A stretch of 64,000 nucleotides of DNA from an uncultured Clostridia bacterium (GTDB lineage Bacteria; Bacillota; Clostridia; TANB77; CAG-508): positions 93,784 to 157,783 of the forward strand of contig CALXYJ010000002.1 in NCBI GenBank assembly GCA_944392945.1, written 5' to 3'. Below are positions 10,214 to 18,467 of the stretch, one piece after another (positions within the stretch are counted from its first letter, which is position 1; each line of letters begins with the position of its first letter). Below the pieces are notes generated by a model. That model saw nothing but the letters and a program-made list of their open reading frames with translations. It was not told the origin of the DNA and did not search any database. The position numbers were made by a program, and so were the translations under genes.

Positions 10214-10768
10214 TTACTCCTTTCGCATAAACATTAACCTTGCTCTACCATATTTTCTAGTATCATAAATATTTATGCCTATCTGTAAATCTCTAATTTC
10301 TTTTATTATTCTTTCTGCTTCATCTGTTTCTGCTACAATAATTCCATTTTCTGATAATAAATTTCGTTTATTTATTATTTGTATACTTTTACTAATATAA
10401 CTAGTATTATATGGTGGATCTATGTAAATGAAATCAAATATTTCATTCGAGGTATTTAAAAAATCTTCATAATCAGTAAATGCAATTTTTACTTTATCAT
10501 TCATTCTTAATTTATCTATATTTTTTTTGATTACTTCTATTGCTTTTTTATTTTTATCACATATTACTGCTTTTTTTGCTCCTCTACTTATGCTTTCTAA
10601 AGCAATTGCACCACTTCCAGCAAATAAATCCAATACTATTGCATCTTTTATATCATTTTGCAATATATTAAATAAAGATTCTCTAACTCTATCTAATGTT
10701 GGTCTGGTGTCTAAACCATCCAATGTATATAATTTACTTCCTCTTGCTATACCGCCTATAATTCTCAT
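10214..10768 (-). CDS. rsmD: 16S rRNA (guanine966-N2)-methyltransferase RsmD
   Basis: RsmD methylates guanine 966 of 16S rRNA in the assembling 30S subunit, using S-adenosylmethionine. The 184-residue protein is of normal length. It shows the SAM-binding loop LDLFAGSGA at 47-55 and the catalytic DPPY at 117-120, typical of N2-guanine methyltransferases. The N-terminal RIIGGIARG is the family's opening signature. It is followed after four bases by the coiled-coil gene. In other Firmicutes rsmD neighbours coaD, which is not here. Confidence 0.95.
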   Translation of the reverse strand: MRIIGGIARGSKLYTLDGLDTRPTLDRVRESLFNILQNDIKDAIVLDLFAGSGAIALESISRGAKKAVICDKNKKAIEVIKKNIDKLRMNDKVKIAFTDYEDFLNTSNEIFDFIYIDPPYNTSYISKSIQIINKRNLLSENGIIVAETDEAERIIKEIRDLQIGINIYDTRKYGRARLMFMRKE

Positions 10769-10876
10769 ATTACCTCTTTACATCATATATTTTATTAAAT
10801 ATTATAAATATGTCAATATTATTAATAGAAATGTAATATACATTTAATAGTTCTGTAATAAATTTCTTACAGAGTC

Positions 10877-10918
10877 AACTAAAGACAAACTTTACATATG
10901 TAAAATTTGTCTTTAGTT
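10877..10918. repeat. Long near-perfect palindrome between rsmD and divIVA
   Basis: Arms AACTAAAGACAAA and TTTGTCTTTAGTT surround an inner palindrome TTTACATATGTAAA, giving about 20 base pairs with one mismatch. It lies just downstream of divIVA. There is no T run after it on the minus strand, so it is a poor classical terminator; it could protect the divIVA mRNA end or be a mobile-element remnant. Confidence 0.7.
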
Positions 10919-10940
10919 ATTGGTTTATATTTTGTTTTTA

Positions 10941-11399
10941 TTACTCGTCTTCTTCTTTATTTATATCTTTTAATAATTCTAATTGTGATATCAATAAAGC
11001 TTCCATTTTTGCCTTATATACATCAAATTGTTTCTTTAAATCATCTAATTCTTTCTTTTTCATGTTTATTTCTTGTAATAAGCTATCTGCTTCTTTTTGT
11101 GCATTACCTTTTGCATCTTTTACTATTTGTTCTGCTTGTTGTCTTGCAACATTTTTAGCATCTTCTGCTGCTGATTGAGCCATAACCAAAGTACTTTGAA
11201 TAGTTTCCTCTATATTTTTATAATGAGCTAAACTTTGTGTTAATTCATCTATTTTTGCTTTTGCTTCTGTACTTTCTTTATATGCTTTTCCATAATCTTT
11301 TGTTAGTTCATCTAAAAAGTCATCAACCTCATCAACGCTATATCCATTAACCATTTGCTTTGAAAATTTTTTGTTTTCTATATCTAATGGTGTAAGCAT
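10941..11399 (-). CDS. divIVA: DivIVA domain-containing protein
   Basis: DivIVA-type proteins bind curved membrane and organise the cell pole and septum. The protein begins with the DivIVA signature (LTPLDIENKKF, then NGYSVDEVDDFLDEL) and continues as coiled coil to the end, 152 residues in all. I chose the ATG at 11399 because GGAGG lies eight bases upstream; a longer frame opens seven codons earlier without a site. sepF lies just upstream on the same strand, as in the Firmicutes division cluster, although ylmD/E/G/H are missing between them. A terminator hairpin separates the two genes. Confidence 0.9.
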   Translation of the reverse strand: MLTPLDIENKKFSKQMVNGYSVDEVDDFLDELTKDYGKAYKESTEAKAKIDELTQSLAHYKNIEETIQSTLVMAQSAAEDAKNVARQQAEQIVKDAKGNAQKEADSLLQEINMKKKELDDLKKQFDVYKAKMEALLISQLELLKDINKEEDE

Positions 11400-11444
11400 A
11401 TGCTCCGCCTCCTTATACAATATTTATTATTATTTAAGCTTACT

Positions 11445-11475
11445 AATAAAAGCACGATTTAAACGTGCTTTTATT
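11445..11475 (-). terminator. Intrinsic terminator between sepF and divIVA
   Basis: Perfect 12-base arms AATAAAAGCACG and CGTGCTTTTATT with a 7-base loop, T-rich on the 3' side in the minus direction. It ends sepF and lies 46 bases before the divIVA start, so divIVA is transcribed by read-through or from a promoter overlapping this region. Confidence 0.8.
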
Positions 11476-11544
11476 GACTCTATTTTTATTGTAAACGTAA
11501 AATCTACGACATTTAATTATAATCAATTATAGCATTAATTATAT

Positions 11545-12063
11545 TTAATTTTTGGCATTATTTTTAAGCCAAGAAACAGATAATTTATTAGATATCTCTT
11601 CTCTTGCCATTTCATTTGTAATTTCATAATTATATGGTGCAATTAAGAATATTGAGTTTGACACTTTTTGTATATGTCCATCTAGTGCAAAAACTCCTCC
11701 ACTTATAAAGTCAACTATTCTTCTAGCGACATCTTTATTTACATATTCTAAGTTTACAATTACAGACTTCTTTTCTTTTAGAAATTCGCAAATTTCTTCT
11801 GATTGATCAAAAGTTGTAGGTTGTGAAATCACCATTTTTATTTGTTGAGTTTGTGGCATAGATACCACTTTTTCTCTTGTTCTTTTTCCAAATAATCTTC
11901 TATCTTCTACATCAACGTCTGGATCTTCTTCTCCAGCATCATATCCACCGATATAATCATTATTATTGTTAACATATGCCTTTTCATCTATATTATTATC
12001 AGGCTCTCTTTCCGTATCCATTCCGAAAAGATCCCAAACTTTATTCATTATAGCTCCTGCCAT
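11545..12063 (-). CDS. sepF: Cell division protein SepF
   Basis: SepF tethers FtsZ filaments to the membrane and shapes the septum. The 172-residue protein has the family layout: a short N-terminal amphipathic membrane-binding stretch (about residues 1-14, MNKVWDLFG), a variable acidic linker to about residue 80, and the C-terminal SepF fold from about 85 to 170. AGGAGG lies eight bases before the ATG at 12063; a second in-frame ATG six codons later is an alternative start. It has its own strong promoter and terminator. Confidence 0.93.
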   Translation of the reverse strand: MAGAIMNKVWDLFGMDTEREPDNNIDEKAYVNNNNDYIGGYDAGEEDPDVDVEDRRLFGKRTREKVVSMPQTQQIKMVISQPTTFDQSEEICEFLKEKKSVIVNLEYVNKDVARRIVDFISGGVFALDGHIQKVSNSIFLIAPYNYEITNEMAREEISNKLSVSWLKNNAKN

Positions 12064-12106
12064 TAAAAAAACCTCCTAATATTTCTCCTTTGTTGGTGTT
12101 GCATAT

Positions 12107-12135
12107 AGTATCTATCTTTTTTTGCATCTTGTCAA
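12107..12135 (-). promoter_or_regulatory. Sigma-A type promoter of sepF
   Basis: Minus-strand TTGACA (12130-12135) and GATACT (12107-12112) are separated by 17 bases, about 45 bases before the sepF ATG. Confidence 0.75.
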
Positions 12136-12190
12136 TAGTTTTTCTTTCTTGTAATTTATTTTTAATATTATTGTAATATTATTGTAATAT

Positions 12191-13444
12191 TCAACTTTCT
12201 TTATTTGCTACAGTTTGAATTTCATCATACATATTTATTTTCGTGCTAACATCTAATTCTGAGGAATTAACACCCATTTCTTTTAGCTCATCTGATGTAT
12301 AATTATCTATTATAGAATATGTATCATTTTCTTTTTTCACTTTTACCAATACTTTATCCAAATAACCTGCTCGGTTTCTTATAACATATGCTAAATCATT
12401 TTCCTTTATAATTGCAGTATTTGGAACTTTATATCCAGAATATTCCCAAAATATTATGTCAAAAGAAATTTTTCTATTGCTAATTAATTTTTCTACATCT
12501 TTTGTTATCTTAAAAACCACTAATACATCATCATTTGTTTGTTCCATAAGATAGTCTACTGTAGCAGAAATTTCATCACCATTTGATAAACGTAAATTCA
12601 ATTTATCTCCTTGTTCCATTTCGTTAAGTTGATCTTTTTTTAATATTGTCGCAATATAACATTCATAATTATTTACAACTTTTCCTGCTTCAGTATTTGT
12701 AGCTATTGTTTGACCTGTTTTTAAATTTAAACTTTCAAAAAAAGATCTATTATAACTGCTAAAATCATCTGGTGTAAGAACATCTTCCAAGCCATCAACT
12801 TTATAAGAAACCACTCCACTCATTGGAGCTTTTATATATTCACTACCAGAATTTAATTGATTCTCATAGTTTTTCCTTTCTTGTATTAAATTACTTAAGT
12901 ATGAACCTGCTTCACTATTTTCACCAACAATATCTGTTTTCTTAGCAATATAATCTTCTATTTCTTTTTTATATTCCGAAATCTTTTGTATATCATTATT
13001 TCTAGAAATCTCTAATAGCCTCATATCAATTTCTTCATCCAACAATTTTATATCACCATAATAAATTGATGATGTATCATTTTTTTGTGCTTCATCAATT
13101 TTTTCATCTAATTCCTGTATCTTGTCTATTAGTTCCTCTTCTCCTGTTGTATAATATCTAAAAATATTTTCATCTTTAGCACATTTTTCTCCTTCTGCCT
13201 TTATTTGCACCATTCCATTTTTATAATTATTTCCTTGCACTTTAGTTTCATCTCTAATTATGTACCCTTCTGCCCTTTGCTCTTGAGAAATAGAACCTTC
13301 TTCTACTAAAAATACATCTGTTGGATTTGCCAATAGCTTCCATGCCATATAACCTGCATATATAACTATTGCTATTATTAAAATACTAATAAAAATAATT
13401 TTTACAATATTTCTTTTTCTTTTGCCATTTAATTTTTCTTCCAA
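12191..13444 (-). CDS. HlyD-family membrane fusion (adaptor) protein
   Basis: The protein starts with a basic tail and one membrane segment (about residues 14-33), followed by an extracytoplasmic region. A coiled coil (about 105-195) is followed by a barrel/lipoyl-like segment (YIKAPMSGVVSYKVDG near 205-220) and beta-barrel repeats, the layout of HlyD/RND adaptor proteins. No partner transporter lies next to it, so substrate is unknown. The start is TTG with GGAGG seven bases upstream; the first 16 bases overlap the end of miaA, suggesting translational coupling. Similar adaptors sit next to sepF in other clostridia and may have a cell-envelope role. Confidence 0.8.
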   Translation of the reverse strand: MEEKLNGKRKRNIVKIIFISILIIAIVIYAGYMAWKLLANPTDVFLVEEGSISQEQRAEGYIIRDETKVQGNNYKNGMVQIKAEGEKCAKDENIFRYYTTGEEELIDKIQELDEKIDEAQKNDTSSIYYGDIKLLDEEIDMRLLEISRNNDIQKISEYKKEIEDYIAKKTDIVGENSEAGSYLSNLIQERKNYENQLNSGSEYIKAPMSGVVSYKVDGLEDVLTPDDFSSYNRSFFESLNLKTGQTIATNTEAGKVVNNYECYIATILKKDQLNEMEQGDKLNLRLSNGDEISATVDYLMEQTNDDVLVVFKITKDVEKLISNRKISFDIIFWEYSGYKVPNTAIIKENDLAYVIRNRAGYLDKVLVKVKKENDTYSIIDNYTSDELKEMGVNSSELDVSTKINMYDEIQTVANKES

Positions 13445-14373
13445 TTTATCTCCTCCAAGATAATGTCAATGTTTTTATTAATTCCATCTTCTGCATTTAG
13501 CCAAATTAAATCTTTTATTCCATTAAACCATGTAATTTGTCTTTTAGCATATCTTCTACTTTCTTGTTTTATTTTTTCACTCATTTCTTCATAAGTACAT
13601 TTATTTTCTAAATATTCTACTACTTCTTTATATCCCAATCCTTGCATTGCTGTAGGGAATTCATTATACTTATATTTTATATTTTCAACTTCCTGTATTA
13701 AGCCATTTTCTAACATCTTATCTACACGTAAATTAATTCTTTCATATAGTTTTTCTCTTTCATAATTAATCGCAAATACTTTATAATTATATTTAGGAGG
13801 TATCTCTCTTGATTCTTTTTCTAATTCTGTTTTAGTTTTACCTGTTTGATGATATATCTCCAAAATTCTTAAAATTCTTTTTTTATCGTTTGGGCTTATT
13901 TTTAAGCAAGCCTGTTCATCAATATGTTTGGCTTTTTCATAAATTTTTTCTAATCCTTCTTTTTTTACTAATTCTTCTAGATAATCTCTATATTCTTTAT
14001 CAAATTTTAACTCCGGAAAATTTATATTATAAATTAAACTATTAATATATAATCCCGTTCCTCCTACAACTATAGGTATATGATTATTTTGAATTATTTT
14101 ATCAATGGCTTTTTCTGCATCTTGTTTATATTCTGCCACAGAATATCTTTCATTTGGATTAACAATATCAATCATATAATGTTTTATACCTTGCATCTCT
14201 GCATTTGTTACTTTAGCTGTTCCGATATCCATTTCCCTATAAATTTGCATAGAATCTGCTGATACTATTTGCCCATCTACTCTTTTAGCTAGTTCAACTG
14301 ATAATCCTGTCTTTCCTGATGCAGTTGGGCCTCCAATTACTATAACATCTTTTTTTGATATTGTTTCTTTCAT
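13429..14373 (-). CDS. miaA: tRNA dimethylallyltransferase MiaA
   Basis: MiaA adds a dimethylallyl group to A37 of tRNAs reading U-starting codons. The 314-residue protein shows the P-loop GPTASGKT at 15-22, the DIGTAK tract, and the C-terminal ITWFN motif. I chose the ATG at 14373, with GAGAGG seven bases upstream; a TTG five codons earlier would overlap mutL. With this start the gene begins two bases after the mutL stop, preserving the usual mutL-miaA pairing. Confidence 0.96.
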   Translation of the reverse strand: MKETISKKDVIVIGGPTASGKTGLSVELAKRVDGQIVSADSMQIYREMDIGTAKVTNAEMQGIKHYMIDIVNPNERYSVAEYKQDAEKAIDKIIQNNHIPIVVGGTGLYINSLIYNINFPELKFDKEYRDYLEELVKKEGLEKIYEKAKHIDEQACLKISPNDKKRILRILEIYHQTGKTKTELEKESREIPPKYNYKVFAINYEREKLYERINLRVDKMLENGLIQEVENIKYKYNEFPTAMQGLGYKEVVEYLENKCTYEEMSEKIKQESRRYAKRQITWFNGIKDLIWLNAEDGINKNIDIILEEINWKKN

Positions 14374-14374
14374 T

Positions 14375-16486
14375 CTACTTCCTCTCAAATTTTCTCTCTA
14401 TTTCATATTTTGACATTTTTATTACTGTTGGTCTTCCATGAGGACATGTAAATGGATTTGGTAATTTTAACAATTCATCCATTAAACTTTCTACCTCTTC
14501 TTTTGATAAAACCATATGAGCTTTTACAGCTGCTTTACATGCTATTGTTGCTAAAAATTTATTTTCTATTTCTTGCTTTGCAGTTCTAGCAACAGAATTA
14601 ATTTCATCCAATGTTTCTAAGAATAAATCTCTCGTATTTAAATCCAAACAAATACTTGGAGTTCCGGAAATTTTTATTGTGTTATCTCCAAATTCATCAA
14701 TAATGAATCCTGCTTTTCTAAATAATTCTATATTTTCTTTCGCAATTTGCATCTCTTTATGAGTTAATGTAATAATATCCGGCAAAATCATTAATTGAGA
14801 ATCTTTTTCTTCGTCTGAATAAAAGTTCTTTTTTACTCTTTCAAACATAATTCTTTCATGTGCTGCATGTTGATCCATTATGTACATTTCATCATTCATT
14901 TCAAATATTATATATGTATTAAACACTATTCCAATAAATTTATATTGAGTTTTATATTTATAATCGTCTTCTATATTATCAAATAAATTAGTATTGTCTT
15001 CCTTAGATAGTTCCTGCAAATTTTGTTTTTCTTCTGGCTTTGGTGGTTTTGTTCCAAAAATTTTTAGATACATTTCATCAAAACTCTTTTTATTTTGATC
15101 TTCTTTTACATCATTATTTGCCAAACTTTCTATTTGCTTATCTATTTCTTTACTTGCTTCTTCTAATTTTTTTATATCTAATTTATCTTCTACTTTTGGC
15201 TCTTCTTTCTCTTGTATATCTGTTTTTGATTCTTCTATATTGTTAGAAGTTACTGGTTCTGTTTTTGCAGTTTCTGCATTTTCCATTTTCTGTTCTGATT
15301 TTTCTATTTTTGCCTCTGATGAATTAGTAAAATTAGAATTTACATTAGCTCTTTCTAAGTCTGCTTTAATTCTTTTCTGTAAATCAAGTAAACTATTAAA
15401 TCTATTTGTCTGCATTTCTGTTGCAGTTGTTCTATTTCCAAATAAAGATGTAGAAATGTTTTGAATACCATCTTCTTTTTCTGAACTTTTAATTAAGTCA
15501 TTTTTTAATAAAGTATCATCAACAGCATGATATACTGCTTTAAATATTTTTGATTCATCTGCAAATCTAACTTCTAATTTTGCTGGATGCACATTTACAT
15601 CAACTTTTGCTGGATCCATTTCTATATTTAAAATTGAAAAAGCATATTTTCCTATTGTAAGTAAACCTTTAAAGCCTTTTTCTATAGCTCCTGATAAAGT
15701 TTTGTCTTTTACATATCTTTTATTTACAAAGAATATTTGATTAGACCTATTTGATCTAGCAATTTCTGGTTTTCCGATTACTCCAGTAATATTAATATCT
15801 TCATATGTATAATCAACTTTTAATACATTTTCAGCAACATTTTTACCATATATTCCATAAATAACAGCTTGTATATCTCCATTTCCTGAAGTCTGAATTA
15901 CTACTTTTCCAGTATTTATTAATTTAAAAGCTATATTTGGATTTACTAATGCAAGTCTTGTTATTGCATCTTCTATATATCCAGATTCTGTAAAATCTTT
16001 TTTCAAAAATTTATATCTAACTGGTGTATTAAAAAATAAATTTTTTACAGTTATTGATGTTCCTGTTTTACATCCGATTTCTTCGTGTTCTAAAACTTTC
16101 CCTGCTTCTACTACTAATCTTGTTCCAATTTCATCATTTTCTGTTTTAGTTATTAATTCTACATTTGCAACTGCTGCTATACTTGCTAAAGCCTCACCTC
16201 TAAACCCCATTGAGTGAATAGTCTCTATATCACTTGCTGTTCTTATTTTACTTGTTGCATGTCTTTCAAAGGCAATTTCTGTATCATCTTTTGCAATTCC
16301 TTTTCCATTATCTGTTATTCTTATAAAAGATATTCCTCCATTTTTTATTTCTACTGTTATAGATGTTGCACCAGCATCTATGGAATTTTCTACCATTTCC
16401 TTTACTACAGATGCAGGTCTTTCTATAACTTCTCCTGCTGCTATTTTATTTATTGTTAATTCATCTAATAAAACAATATTTCCCAT
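14375..16486 (-). CDS. mutL: DNA mismatch repair protein MutL (endonuclease type)
   Basis: MutL couples mismatch recognition by MutS to strand nicking. The 703-residue protein has the GHKL ATPase motifs ENSIDAG, DNGKGI and GFRGEAL in its first 100 residues, a long charged linker (about 360-500), and a C-terminal dimerisation/nuclease domain with DQHAAHERI, ACKAAVKAH and CPHGRPT, so it should be a nicking MutL. The ATG at 16486 has AGGAG nine bases upstream; the frame extends 25 codons further without a comparable site. mutS, normally directly upstream, is not in this window. Confidence 0.96.
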   Translation of the reverse strand: MGNIVLLDELTINKIAAGEVIERPASVVKEMVENSIDAGATSITVEIKNGGISFIRITDNGKGIAKDDTEIAFERHATSKIRTASDIETIHSMGFRGEALASIAAVANVELITKTENDEIGTRLVVEAGKVLEHEEIGCKTGTSITVKNLFFNTPVRYKFLKKDFTESGYIEDAITRLALVNPNIAFKLINTGKVVIQTSGNGDIQAVIYGIYGKNVAENVLKVDYTYEDINITGVIGKPEIARSNRSNQIFFVNKRYVKDKTLSGAIEKGFKGLLTIGKYAFSILNIEMDPAKVDVNVHPAKLEVRFADESKIFKAVYHAVDDTLLKNDLIKSSEKEDGIQNISTSLFGNRTTATEMQTNRFNSLLDLQKRIKADLERANVNSNFTNSSEAKIEKSEQKMENAETAKTEPVTSNNIEESKTDIQEKEEPKVEDKLDIKKLEEASKEIDKQIESLANNDVKEDQNKKSFDEMYLKIFGTKPPKPEEKQNLQELSKEDNTNLFDNIEDDYKYKTQYKFIGIVFNTYIIFEMNDEMYIMDQHAAHERIMFERVKKNFYSDEEKDSQLMILPDIITLTHKEMQIAKENIELFRKAGFIIDEFGDNTIKISGTPSICLDLNTRDLFLETLDEINSVARTAKQEIENKFLATIACKAAVKAHMVLSKEEVESLMDELLKLPNPFTCPHGRPTVIKMSKYEIERKFERK

Positions 16487-16636
16487 ATATTTTTCTTCTC
16501 CTTCTTTTATATACACTACCATTCTGCCAGAAATTATATCATTATTTTTTTTGTAACACAATAGATATATTTAGAATAAGATATATCATACTAAGAAAAA
16601 AACTTAGGCTTTTGAAAGAAAAGGGAGGTAATATTT

Positions 16637-16759
16637 ATGTGTTGTAATAATGATTTATTATGGTTCATCATTCTTTTCTTGATACTTTTCTGCGGATGTG
16701 GAAATAGTAGAAACTCTGGATGTGGATGTGACACACCTTGTGACCCATGCGGTTGCTAA
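16637..16759 (+). CDS. Cysteine-rich membrane microprotein 1 (40 residues)
   Basis: This 40-residue ORF has a strong AGGGAGG six bases before its ATG. It opens with MCCNND, has a hydrophobic helix (about residues 7-18), then a glycine/cysteine tail with 10 cysteines in total ending PCDPCGC. I do not recognise the family. A second 40-residue protein of the same style follows 35 bases later, and both precede a strong terminator, so they form a two-gene unit diverging from mutL. A CATACTAA tract at 16587-16594 resembles the -10 box of mother-cell sporulation promoters; a spore-associated role is an inference only. Confidence 0.75.
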   Translation: MCCNNDLLWFIILFLILFCGCGNSRNSGCGCDTPCDPCGC

Positions 16760-16794
16760 ATTTAATACTTATATCTTTGAAAGGAGGGATTGAT

Positions 16795-16917
16795 ATGCCA
16801 GAAAATAGAGGTTGCGGATGTGGTTTTGGTTTTGGAGATGATTGCTGCACATGGATAATACTATTAATTATAATATTCTGCTGTTGTGGTGGAAATAGAA
16901 GAAACGGATGTTGTTAA
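16795..16917 (+). CDS. Cysteine-rich membrane microprotein 2 (40 residues)
   Basis: This 40-residue ORF has AAAGGAGGG close before its ATG. It has a glycine/cysteine N-terminus (RGCGCGFGFG), a central hydrophobic helix (TWIILLIIIF, about 19-28), a CCC cluster and a basic/cysteine tail ending GCC. Length and ingredients match the preceding microprotein, but the order differs: here the cysteines flank the helix on both sides. It ends just before a short palindromic repeat and an intrinsic terminator. No family was recognised; small size, abundance of cysteine and strong ribosome sites suggest real expression. Confidence 0.75.
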   Translation: MPENRGCGCGFGFGDDCCTWIILLIIIFCCCGGNRRNGCC

Positions 16918-16926
16918 TTCAATTTT

Positions 16927-16953
16927 GAACTTTAGAGACGTTCCTTAAAGTTC
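16927..16953. repeat. 27-base palindromic repeat, copy 1
   Basis: Palindrome with arms GAACTTTA and TAAAGTTC around a GACGTTCC-like centre. Closely related copies occur at 20656-20682 and 20940-20966. It lies directly between the second microprotein and the terminator. Confidence 0.8.
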
Positions 16954-16954
16954 A

Positions 16955-16993
16955 AAACGCCGATTGACATGATTATGTCAATCGGCGTTTCTT
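16955..16993 (+). terminator. Strong intrinsic terminator of the microprotein unit
   Basis: GC-rich perfect arms CGCCGATTGACAT and ATGTCAATCGGCG with a 4-base loop, followed by TTTCTTT. Confidence 0.9.
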
Positions 16994-17044
16994 TAATCAA
17001 CGAACTATAAAAATTAATTTACATTTACAGCCCACTTATGAACA

Positions 17045-17750
17045 CTATCGAGAGATTACCCAACCAATTCGTATGGCTTTGTGAATCCTTTCAAACTCAC
17101 AGTTCACTGGTTCATCTCTCTCCGGATCATAGAGTATGTAACCATTGGTATCAACTCCTATCACACACACAAAGTGTGAATCAGAATTTTTTTCGTCATT
17201 CTTATAAACGGAATTTTTAACCAACAACACCGGCACACTGTTTGCATTGATTTTCAGAATTTCGTTAATATTTGAAATTCTTTTGCTCTTCAGAGCATAA
17301 TATCTAGGAACAAATTTGTCAAACCAAATATGGGACATACCCATTTTTTCCAAGTTCCATCAATAAGCTTATATCCTCGGTACCCAAGTTTAACCGCTAT
17401 CTCCGCAATCTGTGCAATGCTCTTGTCTTTGTCGCAATCAAAATAGCGTTCCAAGAATTTTGCCACTACAATTGCACATCCACTTGTTGCTACAGTAGAT
17501 ATAGTGTCACCTTTTTCTTCATCCCTGAAAGGGACTTCCGTCAGCGAACTTTGTAATGGCATCGACTTTACCTTTTCTATGGTTTTCGTCGAGATAATAC
17601 TCTGTTTCTGTGGTCTCTCTCCCAACTCTGGAGAGAATCTGCAATAGCTTTTGCTTCTCTCTGCCAAGTCTTCTTGAGTTGGTCGTAAATACTTGGAGCA
17701 ATCTGTGCCGCCAAGCGCTCGTACTCCATAATTTCTTGTGTTCCTCTCAT
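17045..17750 (-). pseudogene. Frameshifted C39-like cysteine protease remnant
   Basis: Starting at an ATG (17750) with AGGGAGG upstream, coding sense moves through several reading frames: frame one to about 17610, a second to about 17535, a third to about 17345, then back to the second until a stop at 17045. The joined product has SGCAIVVAKF (candidate catalytic Cys), SHFVCVIGVD (His) and YILYDPERDE (Asp), the layout of papain-like Peptidase_C39_2 proteins. The last shift lies in a run of six A and would be repaired by one more A. Third codon positions are more GC-rich than in neighbouring genes, suggesting acquisition followed by decay. Sequencing error is less likely with several shifts. 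Confidence 0.7.
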
Positions 17751-17897
17751 TTTCTATTTCCTCCCTCTACCAAATTCTGGCATAGAAATAAAATAATCCT
17801 ACAAGTTACAATCTTATTTTGCCACATTATGTAACTTCTTTCAAGCAATACTTAACCATAATTTTTAATGCTATTTTTCAATTAGACAAGAAAAAAA

Positions 17898-17917
17898 AAC
17901 TAACCGTTTAACTAGTT
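17898..17917. repeat. Right-end palindrome of the IS200-type element
   Basis: AACTA and TAGTT arms around ACCGTTTAAC, just beyond the tnpA stop and next to a run of nine A. A stronger version with the same ACTA.CCGTT.AAC core lies at 63932-63954. Confidence 0.5.
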
Positions 17918-17919
17918 CT

Positions 17920-18399
17920 TTATTTCTTTTTTATTTTTTCTCCTGTGAATGGATCTACATATTCTTTTATACTTATTTGGTCAAATGCTATATCTTCGCT
18001 TAATTGTTGTTTCACGTATTCCCTTATTTTTGCTTCGTTTTTTCTTACTGTATCTACATAATATCCTATACACCAAAATTGTGTTCTTCCATATTTATAT
18101 TTTAGATTTGCATATTTATCAAATATTCGCAATGTACTTTTTCCTTTCAAATATCCCATAAATGATGCTATACTTATTTTGGGTGGTATTTTTACTAACA
18201 TACGGATGTGATCGGGGCATGCTTCAGCTTCTATTATTTCTACTCCTTTAAATTCACACAACTGTCTTAATATTTTTCCTATATCTTTTTTTATTTTCCC
18301 ATATATTACCATCCTTCTATATTTTGGTGCAAATACTATCTGATATTTACAATTCCATTTACTATGTGATAAACTATTATTATCATAATAATATTTCAT
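17920..18399 (-). CDS. tnpA: IS200/IS605-family Y1 transposase TnpA, altered HUH motif
   Basis: TnpA moves single-stranded IS DNA with a HUH nuclease centre and one catalytic tyrosine. This 159-residue copy matches the family throughout (VFAPKYRR, KISIASFMGYLKGKS, FWCIGYYVDTV) and keeps the nucleophile Tyr128. The metal-binding His-X-His reads His64-Ile65-Arg66, so the second histidine is replaced by arginine (codon CGT). By family knowledge this should impair metal binding and catalysis. The gene is otherwise full length and intact. Its ribosome site AAAGGAGGT sits in a predicted stem. Confidence 0.93.
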   Translation of the reverse strand: MKYYYDNNSLSHSKWNCKYQIVFAPKYRRMVIYGKIKKDIGKILRQLCEFKGVEIIEAEACPDHIRMLVKIPPKISIASFMGYLKGKSTLRIFDKYANLKYKYGRTQFWCIGYYVDTVRKNEAKIREYVKQQLSEDIAFDQISIKEYVDPFTGEKIKKK

Positions 18400-18408
18400 G
18401 ATCGATTA

Positions 18409-18467
18409 CCTCCTTTGATATATCTTTTTACAGTTTGCAGACTATATCAATATTATATCATTGGAGG
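18409..18467 (-). promoter_or_regulatory. Hairpin hiding the tnpA ribosome binding site
   Basis: The tract containing the tnpA Shine-Dalgarno (TATATCAAAGGAGG, 18409-18422) is complementary, with two mismatches, to CCTCCAATGATATA 32 bases upstream (18454-18467). Sequestration of the tnpA start in a 5' hairpin is known for IS200 and keeps transposase low. Confidence 0.75.

Noticed and set aside
16668..16850. 60-codon minus-strand frame opposite the microproteins
   Set aside because: No ribosome site, proline/serine-rich, and both plus-strand ORFs have excellent ribosome sites.
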